From JAPWJZ01 sp965279315 (GTDB lineage Bacteria; Pseudomonadota; Alphaproteobacteria; Micavibrionales; UBA2020), in assembly GCA_965279315.1 (NCBI GenBank), contig OZ257145.1, positions 3,236,256-3,300,255 on the forward strand: a DNA stretch of 64,000 nt. Reading direction: 5' to 3'. Under the pieces are notes generated by a model. The model was not told the origin of the DNA. It saw only the letters and a program-made list of their open reading frames with translations, and did no database searches. A program made the translations under genes and the position numbers. Below, piece after piece: positions 41,451-51,537 of this stretch (position 1 is its first letter; each line of letters starts with the position of its first letter).

Positions 41451-42562
41451 CGGTCGTCACGCATTACGATACGCTGAAGATCACACGCGACGCCCCGCCC
41501 GAAGTTATTCAGGCGGTGTACAAGGCGCTGGCGCAAAAATATCACCCCGACAAAAACCTGAACAACCCTGAAGCCGTCCGCATGATGCAGATGGTGATCA
41601 CGTCGTACAAGACGCTCGCCGATGACGCCAAGCGCGCGGAGCATGACGCATGGGTGACAAAGCAGCTGCCCCCGCCGCCCAAGCGTGTATTGACACCGCA
41701 GGAAAAGGCCGCCGAAGAAAAAGCCGCGACCTATGCGGAGGCCGCCGCGAAATGGACAAGCTGGGCTGCATCGACCGAGCTCGAGGCAAAAGCCGCGCGC
41801 GAAAAGGCAACGCAGGCCGCGGCCAAGGCCGCGCATTGCCCGCCCTCCGAAAAGGCGAAGTGGGATGCATGGGCGAAGCAATCGGATGCCGACGCCGTAG
41901 AGGCCGAGAAAAAAGCTGCCGCTGCCGCAGTGACCGCGAAGCAAAGCGCCGACGAAGCCGCGAAATATGCCGTCGCCAGCAAGGACGGCCTGCTTGTCAC
42001 GCTGTACGACACATTGAAAATCACGCGCGACGCGCCGCCCGAAGTCATCGCCGCCGCCTGCCGCGCGATGGGCCAGAAATTCCCGAACGATCCCGCCGTA
42101 TTGAACGCGATCGAGCATCTGTCGGACGCGCAGAAAAAATCCGCGCATGACGCATGGGTCCGCGAAAAAGACCCGACCGCAGGCGGTCCGCGCAAATCGA
42201 CTGCGGAAGAGATCGAGGCGCGCGCCCGCGCCGAAAAGACATCGACCGAAGCAAAGGCGCTCACCGCCGTTGCCGACCAGGCAGACGAAAAAGCCGTCGA
42301 GGCCGAACGCAAATACCGCGAAGCCGTCGAAACGGCCAAGTCAAAAGCCGCCACCAAAGACGGCGCCGCATGGAAAACATGGGCTGAAAAAGCCCAGAAG
42401 GAAGCGGAGCAGGAACGCGCCCGCGCAAAAATTGCGGCGCAGAAAGCCGCCGACGCAAGGCAGCGCGCCGAAACCGCCTTCCGCGAACTCAAATCCTCTT
42501 CCGCCGCCGCCGAGCGCGACGATGCGATGTGGGCGTCCTCCACCAACATGGCGACGGACTGA
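41447..42562 (+). CDS. J-domain protein with a second, degenerate J domain
   Basis: A 371-residue protein. Residues about 5-70 form a DnaJ domain with an intact HPD (HYDTLKITRDAPPEVI...KYHPDKNLNNPEA...YKTLADDAKRAEHDAW). Residues about 70-175 are an Ala/Lys/Glu helical segment. Residues about 183-245 repeat the J start (LYDTLKITRDAPPEVI) but HPD is replaced by FPNDPA. An Ala-rich helical tail follows. J domains stimulate the ATPase of DnaK; only the first copy should. No Gly/Phe or zinc-finger region is present, so it is not DnaJ itself. Coupled to the GIY-YIG gene. Confidence 0.85.
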   Translation: MTVVTHYDTLKITRDAPPEVIQAVYKALAQKYHPDKNLNNPEAVRMMQMVITSYKTLADDAKRAEHDAWVTKQLPPPPKRVLTPQEKAAEEKAATYAEAAAKWTSWAASTELEAKAAREKATQAAAKAAHCPPSEKAKWDAWAKQSDADAVEAEKKAAAAAVTAKQSADEAAKYAVASKDGLLVTLYDTLKITRDAPPEVIAAACRAMGQKFPNDPAVLNAIEHLSDAQKKSAHDAWVREKDPTAGGPRKSTAEEIEARARAEKTSTEAKALTAVADQADEKAVEAERKYREAVETAKSKAATKDGAAWKTWAEKAQKEAEQERARAKIAAQKAADARQRAETAFRELKSSSAAAERDDAMWASSTNMATD

Positions 42563-42573
42563 TCCTTAAAAAT

Positions 42574-43239
42574 TTACGCTGTTTCCTTCGGCGCGATACA
42601 TTTCGCACCGCTGCTTTTGGCGGCGTTCACATAGTTGCCGACGGGGGTGCCCATCAGGTCCGGCGCGGGCGTCGTCATTAATTCCTGCAGCTCTTTCGGC
42701 ATCGTCGCTTTTGCCATCCATGCATTCGCGCCTCTTCTATCCAGCATCAGCGGCATAGTATCCGATACGGGCTTCACCACCCCGGTTGCGGCGGTCGTGA
42801 CGATGGCGCAGCTTTCCACTTGCTGGGAATCCGGATTGATCCAGCGGCTCCACAATCCGGCGAAGGACAGGAGCTTGCCGCCCGTGAAATAATGCGGCTT
42901 CTTGACCGAGGTCAGTTTCTGCCATTCGTAAAATCCGGTCGCGGGGATGATGCAGCGTTTGTCCTTGAATGAATCGCGGAAACCCGGCTTTTCCGCAATC
43001 GTCGCGGCCTCGGCATTGATCATTTTGCCCGCGATCTTGGCATCCTTCGCCCAGAAGGGAATAAGCCCCCATTGCATCAGGCCCAGCTCCAGCCCGTCCG
43101 GTTCCTCGACCAGCACAGGGATCATCGCGTTCAAGCCAATATTGTAGTTTTCATGCCATTCATCGCCGCCGAACGGGCGCGCGTTGTAATAGGCGGCCAG
43201 GGCATCAAAACTTTCGGTCAGGACAAAGCGGGAAGGCAT
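42574..43239 (-). CDS. SRAP-domain protein lacking the catalytic Cys2
   Basis: A 221-residue SRAP/HMCES/YedK-family protein. The family crosslinks abasic sites in single-stranded DNA through the N-terminal Cys2. The fold is recognisable: MQWGLIPFWAKD, MINAEAATIAEKPGFRDSF, RCIIPATGFYEWQK, YFTGGKLLSFAGLWSRW, AIVTTAATGVV and PVGNYVNAAKSSG. However, the N-terminus is M-P-S-R-F-V-L instead of M-C-G-R-F-V-L, and the usual HDRMP/HDRRP segment reads SDTMP, so the catalytic His is also missing. An in-frame TAG just upstream of the ATG rules out a missed N-terminus. Asn (NA) and Glu (YEW) are kept. Confidence 0.87.
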   Translation of the reverse strand: MPSRFVLTESFDALAAYYNARPFGGDEWHENYNIGLNAMIPVLVEEPDGLELGLMQWGLIPFWAKDAKIAGKMINAEAATIAEKPGFRDSFKDKRCIIPATGFYEWQKLTSVKKPHYFTGGKLLSFAGLWSRWINPDSQQVESCAIVTTAATGVVKPVSDTMPLMLDRRGANAWMAKATMPKELQELMTTPAPDLMGTPVGNYVNAAKSSGAKCIAPKETA

Positions 43240-43385
43240 GGCTAAAAAACTCGGGCGGTTGTTCAGGAATGTAATATAGCACGCTGTTCAACCCCGGCAA
43301 TTCATCCTATCATGACGGCAGGCCGCACTTGACCGTGCGGCTTAAGGGCACGCGCCTTCAGGCGCAGTTAAAGGGCATTCTCAAC

Positions 43386-44507
43386 ATGTTGGCATATATT
43401 TTCAGCTATCTTTTCACGCCGTCAGGCCGTTTCCGCCGCGTGGATTTCCACCTGGTGTTCTGGACATTCTTTTTTATCAACATGGCGGTCAGCCTCTTTT
43501 ACCTCGCATGGGGTCTGAAATCGGGCGCGCTGGTGATGGCCGACGATTTCAAGCTGGCGCCCGCCGACATCGCCGCGGTTGACGGCGAAAAACTTTACAA
43601 TACCCTGTCTGCGGTATTTGGCATCCTTGGCTACATCATGGGCATCATGGTCACGATCAAGCGTTTCCACGATCTTGGCCATTCCGGCTGGAACACGATG
43701 CTGATCTATTTCCCGCTGCCGGTGATCATGCTGGTCGCGCTGGCGCTGTTCATGGGCTACCCCTATGCGGCGATGGGCATCGGCGGCGTCTGGCTGCTGT
43801 ATGTGATCTGGCTGATGATCAAGCTGTCATTCTTCATGGGCGAGCCGCTCGACAACAAATACGGCCCCTCCCCCTATACCGAAGGCCCGCCCTATGTCTC
43901 GCAGGCGCTGATGATTGTGTTTGTGGCCTTCCTTGTTTCCGTCTTTGCCGGATACACGGCGTTCAACGTCGGATGGCCGATGGCGAAGGCGAGGGACGAG
44001 GCGAAGAAAGCGGCTCTCGTGCCGCCGCCGACGGCAGCGGAGCTTGCGAAGATTGCCGATGACAAGCGCAAGAAGGACAATGCCGATACGGTTGCCCGCG
44101 CGCACAAAGGCGACCCTGAAGCGCAATATGCCGTCGCATCCAACTATTTCACCGGCAGCAATGATGTTGTGCAGGATTACGCACAGGCCGCACAATGGCT
44201 GCAAAAGGCGGCGGAGCAGGATCATGCCATCGCGCAATACAACCTCGGCATGCTTTATTTCGACGGCAAAGGTTTCGCGGTGGATTACGGGCGCGCCTAT
44301 TTCTGGCTGACACGTTCCAGCCTGCGCGGCCATAACCCCGGCGGCACTGATTACCGCGCGCAGGCCGGCGCACAGCTGACGCCTGAAATGCGCGCACAGA
44401 TCGAAAAAGCCGCGCATGACTGGAAGCCTGCGCCGAAAGCGCCGCCCGCTGCGCCGGTGACTGCAGCGCCTCCGCAACCCGCAACGCCTGCGCCCGCAAC
44501 ACCATGA
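43386..44507 (+). CDS. DUF805 membrane domain fused to Sel1 repeats
   Basis: A 373-residue protein. Residues about 1-200 are a DUF805 domain (four to five helices: FSYLFTPSGRFRRVDFHLVFWTFFFIN; TIKRFHDLGHSGWNTMLIYFPLPVIMLVAL; MGEPLDNKYGPSPY). One more helix (ALMIVFVAFLVSVFAGYTAF) precedes a charged segment and two Sel1-like repeats (DPEAQYAVASNYFTGSNDVVQDYAQAAQWLQKAAEQDHAIAQYNLGMLYFDGKGF). The tail is Pro/Ala-rich. AAGGGC precedes the ATG at 43386. Role unknown; Sel1 repeats suggest protein binding. It is coupled to the next gene by a four-base overlap. Confidence 0.83.
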   Translation: MLAYIFSYLFTPSGRFRRVDFHLVFWTFFFINMAVSLFYLAWGLKSGALVMADDFKLAPADIAAVDGEKLYNTLSAVFGILGYIMGIMVTIKRFHDLGHSGWNTMLIYFPLPVIMLVALALFMGYPYAAMGIGGVWLLYVIWLMIKLSFFMGEPLDNKYGPSPYTEGPPYVSQALMIVFVAFLVSVFAGYTAFNVGWPMAKARDEAKKAALVPPPTAAELAKIADDKRKKDNADTVARAHKGDPEAQYAVASNYFTGSNDVVQDYAQAAQWLQKAAEQDHAIAQYNLGMLYFDGKGFAVDYGRAYFWLTRSSLRGHNPGGTDYRAQAGAQLTPEMRAQIEKAAHDWKPAPKAPPAAPVTAAPPQPATPAPATP

Positions 44508-44872
44508 TAAAGACACAAGCAACCGCGCTTGTCCCTTTCCTGCCGTCGGGCCCCGACTTCGCGCTCGCCTTGCGCTTTTTCGAGGAGATCGGGTTTGCGC
44601 GCAAATGGGAAAGCGGCGATTGCGTGGGCCTGATCTTCGGCGGCGCGTCGTTCATCTTGCAGAAATACGATTCAAAAGAATGGGCGGAAAACCAGATGGT
44701 GGTGATCGAGGTGAAAGACCTCGATGGTTACTGGCAGGAGCTGGATGCGCTGAAGCTGCCCGACAATTTCGCGGGCACGAAAACCAAGCCGCCGACGGAT
44801 TATCCGTGGGGCCGCGAAATCCACCTGATCGACCCCGCCGGTGTCTGCTGGCATATCCGGCAGACGCCGTGA
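44504..44872 (+). CDS. VOC (glyoxalase/bleomycin-resistance) family protein
   Basis: A 122-residue single VOC domain: ALVPFLPSGPDFALALRFFEEIGFARKWESGDCVGLIFGGASFILQK, then ENQMVVIEVKDLDGYWQELDAL and WGREIHLIDPAGVCWHIRQT. The paired beta-alpha-beta-beta-beta units are clear. A metal ligand set (H/E) can be made from the HLIDPAG and WHI segments, but the substrate is unknown. It overlaps the gene before (ATGA) and the gene after (GTGA). Confidence 0.87.
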   Translation: MIKTQATALVPFLPSGPDFALALRFFEEIGFARKWESGDCVGLIFGGASFILQKYDSKEWAENQMVVIEVKDLDGYWQELDALKLPDNFAGTKTKPPTDYPWGREIHLIDPAGVCWHIRQTP

Positions 44873-45261
44873 AACTGAAGCTCGACAAAGACAAGCTAAA
44901 AACCCATGCGAAGACGTATGGCAAAAAAGGCGTCGGCTTTGCGATCAAGGCGGCCGTCCTTTATGCCGCGCTGACTGTCATCGGCCTGATCGGCGGCGGC
45001 ATCGGCGGTCACTTCGCGGCGGATCATTACGCGCTTGCCACATGGCTCGACTGGCTCTCCACCATTGGCGGCATCGCGCTGGGCGGTATCATCGGTTTCT
45101 TCGCGGCGCAGTTCATCATCATGGACATCATCCAGGAAATGGCGATGGACGCAGGCATCGAAGCCGGCAAGGCGGGCTATAAAGCCGCCAAGGCCAAGCT
45201 GGCCGGACGGGACGGGCAAGATACTGAAAAATCTGCCGAAAATACCGATAAATTGACATAA
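44869..45261 (+). CDS. small membrane protein of unknown function
   Basis: A 130-residue protein starting at GTG 44869, overlapping the VOC stop by four bases. A Lys-rich N-terminus (KLKLDKDKLKTHAKTYGKKGVG) is followed by two helices (AIKAAVLYAALTVIGLIGGGIGG and WLSTIGGIALGGIIGFFAAQFIIMDII), then a charged helix (EAGKAGYKAAKAKLAGRDGQ). Gly-rich helices suggest oligomer packing. The final codons contain the -35 of the next gene's promoter. The longer frame open upstream is a shadow of the VOC gene. Confidence 0.65.
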   Translation: MKLKLDKDKLKTHAKTYGKKGVGFAIKAAVLYAALTVIGLIGGGIGGHFAADHYALATWLDWLSTIGGIALGGIIGFFAAQFIIMDIIQEMAMDAGIEAGKAGYKAAKAKLAGRDGQDTEKSAENTDKLT

Positions 45262-45281
45262 GTTTAATGCCGTCCTACACT
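45253..45281 (+). promoter_or_regulatory. promoter embedded in the end of the preceding gene
   Basis: TTGACA (45253-45258), a 17-bp spacer, then TACACT (45276-45281). The consensus -35 coincides with the last codons and stop region (AAA TTG ACA TAA) of the membrane-protein gene. The following gene starts at 45323 with GAGGAG upstream. Confidence 0.65.
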
Positions 45282-45322
45282 CGTGCATCAAATTCAAGAT
45301 GCCCGGATTGAGGAGTCACGCC

Positions 45323-46135
45323 ATGCTGAAAAAGCTGTGGAAAAACTGGAATGACAAGAGCGATGCCAAGCTGCGCGCGCAGCATGAGAAGCGCGACGCT
45401 GAACTCGGCAAGCCATCTCAGACGACGCTCAATAACCGCGCGGTGCAGGCCGCCTATAAAGGCTATTGGAAAACCGCCATCGCCGCGATCGAGGACGGCG
45501 CAGACGTCAACCAGCCCATCAACAGCAAAACGACCTTTAATGGCAACGCGGGCAGCTATACGTTCGAGGATAAGATTTCCCTGACCTGCATCGCGCTGCA
45601 GGAACGCAACGGGGCGGCGTTGGCCGCGTTGCTCGACCACGGCGCGGACAAGGATTTCATCGCCAGCCACAGCACCAATGGCCGCGAACGCCGACAGTCG
45701 CTGGCCGAATATGCCGCGCTGAACGGACAGCAGGATATGCTGGCAATCCTGATCGAACGCGGCGTTGCGCAGGCATCGCTGAACGGGGCGCTCGCCATCG
45801 CCGCGCGCCAGAAATCATACAGCCCGATGGTGACGCAACTGCTGGACGCCGGCGCACGCGGGTATGAATCCGCATTGTTCGCGGCAGAGGACGCCAAGAA
45901 CGACGACGCCATCCGCCTCATCCGCGCGCACCAGAAAACACATCCCGAAATGCCGGTCGTGGAAAAGGATGCGCGGTTCGATACCCTCGCCTCCGTCCTC
46001 GGCGATGCATCGCCGGAGGAACGCGCAAAACTGCTGGCGGGGTTGCAGCACAAATTCGCGCAGGCGAATGACGGGCGGAGTATTGACACGCCTGCCCCTG
46101 CAAAGCCTGCAAATAAAACCGCATTGCGGCCTTAA
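45323..46135 (+). CDS. ankyrin-like repeat protein
   Basis: A 270-residue protein with a basic helical N-terminus (MLKKLWKNWNDKSDAKLRAQHEKRDAEL) followed by degenerate ankyrin repeats (AAYKGYWKTAIAAIEDGADVNQPIN; LTCIALQERNGAALAALLDHGADKDF; LAEYAALNGQQDMLAILIERGV; PMVTQLLDAGARGYESALFAAEDAKNDDAIRLIRAH). No signal peptide. GAGGAG precedes the ATG at 45323. It has its own strong promoter. The ligand of the repeats is unknown. Confidence 0.78.
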   Translation: MLKKLWKNWNDKSDAKLRAQHEKRDAELGKPSQTTLNNRAVQAAYKGYWKTAIAAIEDGADVNQPINSKTTFNGNAGSYTFEDKISLTCIALQERNGAALAALLDHGADKDFIASHSTNGRERRQSLAEYAALNGQQDMLAILIERGVAQASLNGALAIAARQKSYSPMVTQLLDAGARGYESALFAAEDAKNDDAIRLIRAHQKTHPEMPVVEKDARFDTLASVLGDASPEERAKLLAGLQHKFAQANDGRSIDTPAPAKPANKTALRP

Positions 46136-46141
46136 CTCTTG

Positions 46142-46168
46142 GCCCCTCTCCCCTGTGCGGGAGGGGGC
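46142..46168. repeat. short GC-rich hairpin, probable decayed repeat
   Basis: GCCCCTCTCCC (46142-46152) faces GGGAGGGGGC (46159-46168) with one bulge. The CCTCTCCC spelling is shared with the larger repeats at 55.2 and 61.9 kb. It may also slow or terminate transcription of the ankyrin-like gene, but there is no T-run. Confidence 0.45.
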
Positions 46169-46232
46169 TAATCACCCTTCCCCCACACCGCCATAATATT
46201 GTATAAATCTCCATAACAAGGATTATGGAATT

Positions 46233-47282
46233 ATGAAAAATATCAGCTCGTTCAGAAAACAAACACCGCGCCGCGATCCGAACAGCCCGCCGCTGTACGA
46301 TCCCGGCCGCGTGCGCCCGCGCCGCCTGCGCCGCAACGCATGGACGCGCAACCTTGTCGCGGAAAACGCGGTGAGCGTGAATGACCTGATCTGGCCCGTC
46401 TTCGTCATGGAAGGCACCAATATCGAGGACCCGATTAAATCCATGCCCGGCGTTTCCCGCTGGTCGCTGGACAACCTTTTGAAGGAAGTCGAAGCGGCGG
46501 CCACCATGGGCATCCCCGCGATCGCCCTGTTCCCCGTCGTCGAGGCGGAAAAAAAAACCATGGACGGCCGCGAAGCCTGGGAGCCCAACAACCTGATCTG
46601 CCGCACCATCCGCGCGATCAAGGCTGCCGTGCCCGATATCGGCATCATCTGCGACGTCGCGCTCGATCCCTATACCAGCCACGGGCATGACGGTCTGGTC
46701 GATGCTGACGGCTATGTCATCAACGACGAAACGGTCGAAGTGCTGTGCCAGCAGGCGATGGTGCAGGCGGAAGCGGGCGTGGATATTGTCGCGCCTTCCG
46801 ACATGATGGACGGCCGCATCGGCGCGATCCGCGACGTGCTCGACGAACAAGGTTTCACGAACACCGCCATCCTTTCCTATGCCGCGAAATATGCCTCGGC
46901 CTTTTATGGCCCGTTCCGGGACGCGGTCAATTCGGGCGGCTACCTGAAAGGCGACAAAAAAACCTATCAGATGAACCCCGCCAACCTTGAAGAAGCCATC
47001 ATGGAAACCTCGCTCGACATCGACGAGGGCGCGGATATGGTGATGGTAAAGCCCGGCCTGCCCTATCTCGACGTCATCCGCCGCGTGAAGGACGAATGCC
47101 ACATGCCGACTTTCGCCTATAACGTGTCGGGCGAATACGCCATGCTGAAGGCGGCGGCGCAGAACGGCTGGCTCGACTACGACAAGGCCGTGATGGAAAT
47201 GATGATGTGCTTCAAGCGCGCCGGGGCTGACGGGGTATTAACCTATGCCGCCAGAGACATAGCCCGTCTTTTGGGACGGTAA
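46233..47282 (+). CDS. hemB: delta-aminolevulinic acid dehydratase (porphobilinogen synthase)
   Basis: A 349-residue enzyme joining two 5-aminolevulinate molecules to porphobilinogen in heme synthesis. Motifs: LIWPVFVMEG, ICDVALDPYTSHGHDGLV, APSDMMDGRIGAIR, LSYAAKYASAFYGPFRDAV (first active-site Lys) and DMVMVKPGLPYLD (Schiff-base Lys). The metal-binding stretch reads DVALDPYTSHGHDG, the Asp-rich (magnesium-type) variant rather than the Cys-rich zinc type. A terminator follows. Confidence 0.95.
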   Translation: MKNISSFRKQTPRRDPNSPPLYDPGRVRPRRLRRNAWTRNLVAENAVSVNDLIWPVFVMEGTNIEDPIKSMPGVSRWSLDNLLKEVEAAATMGIPAIALFPVVEAEKKTMDGREAWEPNNLICRTIRAIKAAVPDIGIICDVALDPYTSHGHDGLVDADGYVINDETVEVLCQQAMVQAEAGVDIVAPSDMMDGRIGAIRDVLDEQGFTNTAILSYAAKYASAFYGPFRDAVNSGGYLKGDKKTYQMNPANLEEAIMETSLDIDEGADMVMVKPGLPYLDVIRRVKDECHMPTFAYNVSGEYAMLKAAAQNGWLDYDKAVMEMMMCFKRAGADGVLTYAARDIARLLGR

Positions 47283-47314
47283 GGAACGCCCGTCTTTTAT
47301 TTTTGTTCCCGTGA

Positions 47315-47340
47315 AAATTACCGCTTTTCGGTAATTTTTG
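47315..47340 (+). terminator. intrinsic terminator after hemB
   Basis: AAAATTACCG (47315-47324), loop CTTTT, CGGTAATTTTT (47330-47340): a 10-bp stem with a short T-run. It lies 32 bases after the hemB stop. Confidence 0.7.
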
Positions 47341-47423
47341 ATGGTGACCAAATACCGCGTTTGTTCGTTTAACAGGAATGTAAACCCCTCACTGCCGGGG
47401 TGACATTACTGAAAGGGCGAACG

Positions 47424-48914
47424 ATGAAAAGACCGGCCATCAACGACACCGCTGTGAAAAGCGGCAATGCGGAACTCGACCATGTTTTAGGCGGCGGCTT
47501 CGCGCGCCATCGCGTATATCTGTTGCAGGGCTCTCCGGGCTCCGGCAAGACGACGCTCGCGCTTGAATTCCTGCTGGAGGGGATCAAGAACAGCGAAACC
47601 GTTCTTTACCTCACGCTGTCGGAAAGCGAGGCGGAGCTGCAGACGGTGGCCGCGTCGCATGGCTGGTCGCTCGACAAAATGAACATCTTCGAACTGCTGA
47701 CGACCGAAGAGGCGCTGCAGGCGGAGAACCAATACACCATGTACCAGTCATCGGAAGTCGAGCTGGGCATGACGACCGAGGCGATCATCACGGAAGTCGA
47801 GCGGCTGAAGCCGTCGCGCGTGGTGGTGGATTCCCTGTCGGAATTGAAGCTGCTGGCGCAAAGCCCCTTGCGCTTCCGCCGCCAGATCCTCGCGCTGAAA
47901 AAATTCTTCACCACGCGGTCCTGCACGGTCCTGTTCCTCGACGACAAGACGGCGATCGGCGCGCCCGAAAGCTTCCAGCTGGAAAGCATCGCGCATGGCG
48001 TAATCGACCTCGAGCAGCTGTCGCCCGAATATGGCGCGGAAAAGCGACGCATGCGCATCAAGAAATTCCGCGGCCAGAAATACCGCGGCGGCTACCACGA
48101 TTTCGCCATCGAAAAGGGCGGCATCTTCCTGTTCCCGCGCATCATCCCGTCGGAACATGCCACGATACATGACAAGGGAAAACTGACAAGCGGCATCGAC
48201 GAGATCGACATGCTGATGGGCGGCGGCGTCGATGAAGGCACAAGCGTCCTGCTGCTCGGCCCCGCCGGTATCGGCAAATCGACCATATCGCAACAATATG
48301 CCGTGACGGCCGCGCGCAACGGACAGCAGGCAGTCATCTTCACCTTCGACGAGAGCATCAGCACCATGATGCACCGCGCCGACGGCATCGGGCTGGAGCT
48401 GAAAAAATACGTCGACGAAGGGCTGATTCATGTGCAGCCCATCGACCCGACCGAAATGTCGCCCGGCGAATTCGCGCACCGCGTGCGCATGGCGGTCGGC
48501 GGTGAAAACGGCACGACGCCCGCGCGCGTCGTTGTGATCGACAGCCTGAACGGTTACCTGAACGCGATGCCGGAAGAACGCTTCCTGATGTCGCAGATGC
48601 ATGAACTGCTGACCTATCTGGGCCATCATGGCGTCGTCACATTCCTTGTCGTCGCGCAGCACGGGCTGCTGGGCAATGCGATGCAGACGCCGCTCGACAC
48701 CAGCTATCTTGCGGATTCCGTCATCCTGTTCCGTTATTACGAGTGTGATGGCGAGGTGCGGCAGGCGATTTCCGTGGTGAAAAAGCGCAGCGGCGACCAT
48801 GAACGCACCATCCGCGCCTTCGACATCACGGATAAAGGCATCAAGGTGGGCGAGCCGCTGTCCAAATTCAGGGGCGTGCTGACCGGCACGCCGGTACATC
48901 AGGACCAACATTGA
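47424..48914 (+). CDS. KaiC-like double RecA-domain ATPase
   Basis: A 496-residue protein with two RecA/KaiC domains. First Walker A is GSPGSGKT at residues 36-43 with TLSESEAEL as the nearby catalytic Glu pair; second is GPAGIGKS at 279-286 with FTFDESISTM. Walker B candidates are RVVVDSLSEL and RVVVIDSLNGY. The C-terminus (VVKKRSGDHERTIRAFDITDKGIKVGEPLSKFRGVLTGTP) is typical of proteobacterial KaiC-like proteins. AAAGGG lies before the ATG. No kaiA or kaiB is present, so a cyanobacterial clock is not implied; signalling with the downstream kinase is likely. Confidence 0.9.
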   Translation: MKRPAINDTAVKSGNAELDHVLGGGFARHRVYLLQGSPGSGKTTLALEFLLEGIKNSETVLYLTLSESEAELQTVAASHGWSLDKMNIFELLTTEEALQAENQYTMYQSSEVELGMTTEAIITEVERLKPSRVVVDSLSELKLLAQSPLRFRRQILALKKFFTTRSCTVLFLDDKTAIGAPESFQLESIAHGVIDLEQLSPEYGAEKRRMRIKKFRGQKYRGGYHDFAIEKGGIFLFPRIIPSEHATIHDKGKLTSGIDEIDMLMGGGVDEGTSVLLLGPAGIGKSTISQQYAVTAARNGQQAVIFTFDESISTMMHRADGIGLELKKYVDEGLIHVQPIDPTEMSPGEFAHRVRMAVGGENGTTPARVVVIDSLNGYLNAMPEERFLMSQMHELLTYLGHHGVVTFLVVAQHGLLGNAMQTPLDTSYLADSVILFRYYECDGEVRQAISVVKKRSGDHERTIRAFDITDKGIKVGEPLSKFRGVLTGTPVHQDQH

Positions 48915-48925
48915 AGGGAGAATGG

Positions 48926-50565
<1,640 letters not shown>

Positions 50566-50569
<4 letters not shown>

Positions 50570-51393
50570 CGCGTGATGTCCAGCTCGCCCGTGTCGATAT
50601 CGTTCATGTCTTCGCGGTTCTGCTGCATCTGCGCCAGCGAACAGGCATTCGGGATCGATTTTGTGCGCACCATGATGTCGTGCGCCACGTAACTCATGCC
50701 CAGCGTCACGATATAGATGAACACCGTCATCCACAGCGTATCCTTGGGCGTCCATGTCGCCTGCACATATTTCATGCGCTCGCGCTCCGACACCTTGTAC
50801 TGCCAGACGCAGGATTCAAGCTTCCAGAAACCCAGGGTCAGCAGGCCGAGGTTGAGCAGCGCCAGTTCCTGCCACGTAAACAGGATGAAGATGCCGGGAA
50901 TGCAGCCGACGGTCAGGTAACCGACCCATGGCGCCAGCTGCCACATCACCATCGTCATCGTCGAAATGAACGCAAGGTTCGCCCAGAACCGCAGATGCAC
51001 CTGATCGGGCGTCACGGGCTTCAGTTTCTTCGCGGGCATGTAGATTTTATAATATTCATACAGCACATAGGCGAACAGCAGGAACAGCACAACACCCGAC
51101 ACCTGCAGGAACGGATACCCCTTGCCGTCCGCGCTGCAGGCGAGCGGCTCCAGCTTCGGCGCCAGCGCGCAGGCTTTTTTCTTAATCGCCGCCGGAAAGG
51201 CGAACGGGTCGACCAGGAACATCTTGGTGATGACCGCGAACATCATGATGAAGGCGGTCTGGCGCAAGCCCTTGCGCTGGTTGGCAAGCCCGCGTTTCAG
51301 CGCGAACATCGCGCACAGGAACAGCAAAGGGCCGCCGGCATAGTACAGGAACCATGCAAGGTCGAAGCAGTAAAACCAGCACATCATCAGCAT
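50566..51393 (-). CDS. multi-pass membrane protein of unknown function
   Basis: A 275-residue protein with about six to seven hydrophobic helices (WFLYYAGGPLLFLCAMFAL; TAFIMMFAVITKMFLVDPFAF; LQVSGVVLFLLFAYVLYEYY; ISTMTMVMWQLAPWVGYLTVGCIPGIFILFTW; TLWMTVFIYIVTLGMSYVAHDI). The N-terminus is rich in Met/Cys/Trp. No transporter signature is recognised. The 3' end overlaps the convergent kinase gene by four bases. Confidence 0.75.
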
Positions 51394-51537
51394 GGGAATA
51401 CCTCTTCCGCCCCCGGAGAGGCCGTTGAATCTGCTGGGATTATGCCATGAAAGGCATTGTTATTACTAGGCTTTGACTTTTTAACCCCAAAAAGCCATCC
51501 TGAGTGCCGGTTCAACAATTCCATTACATAACCTGCC

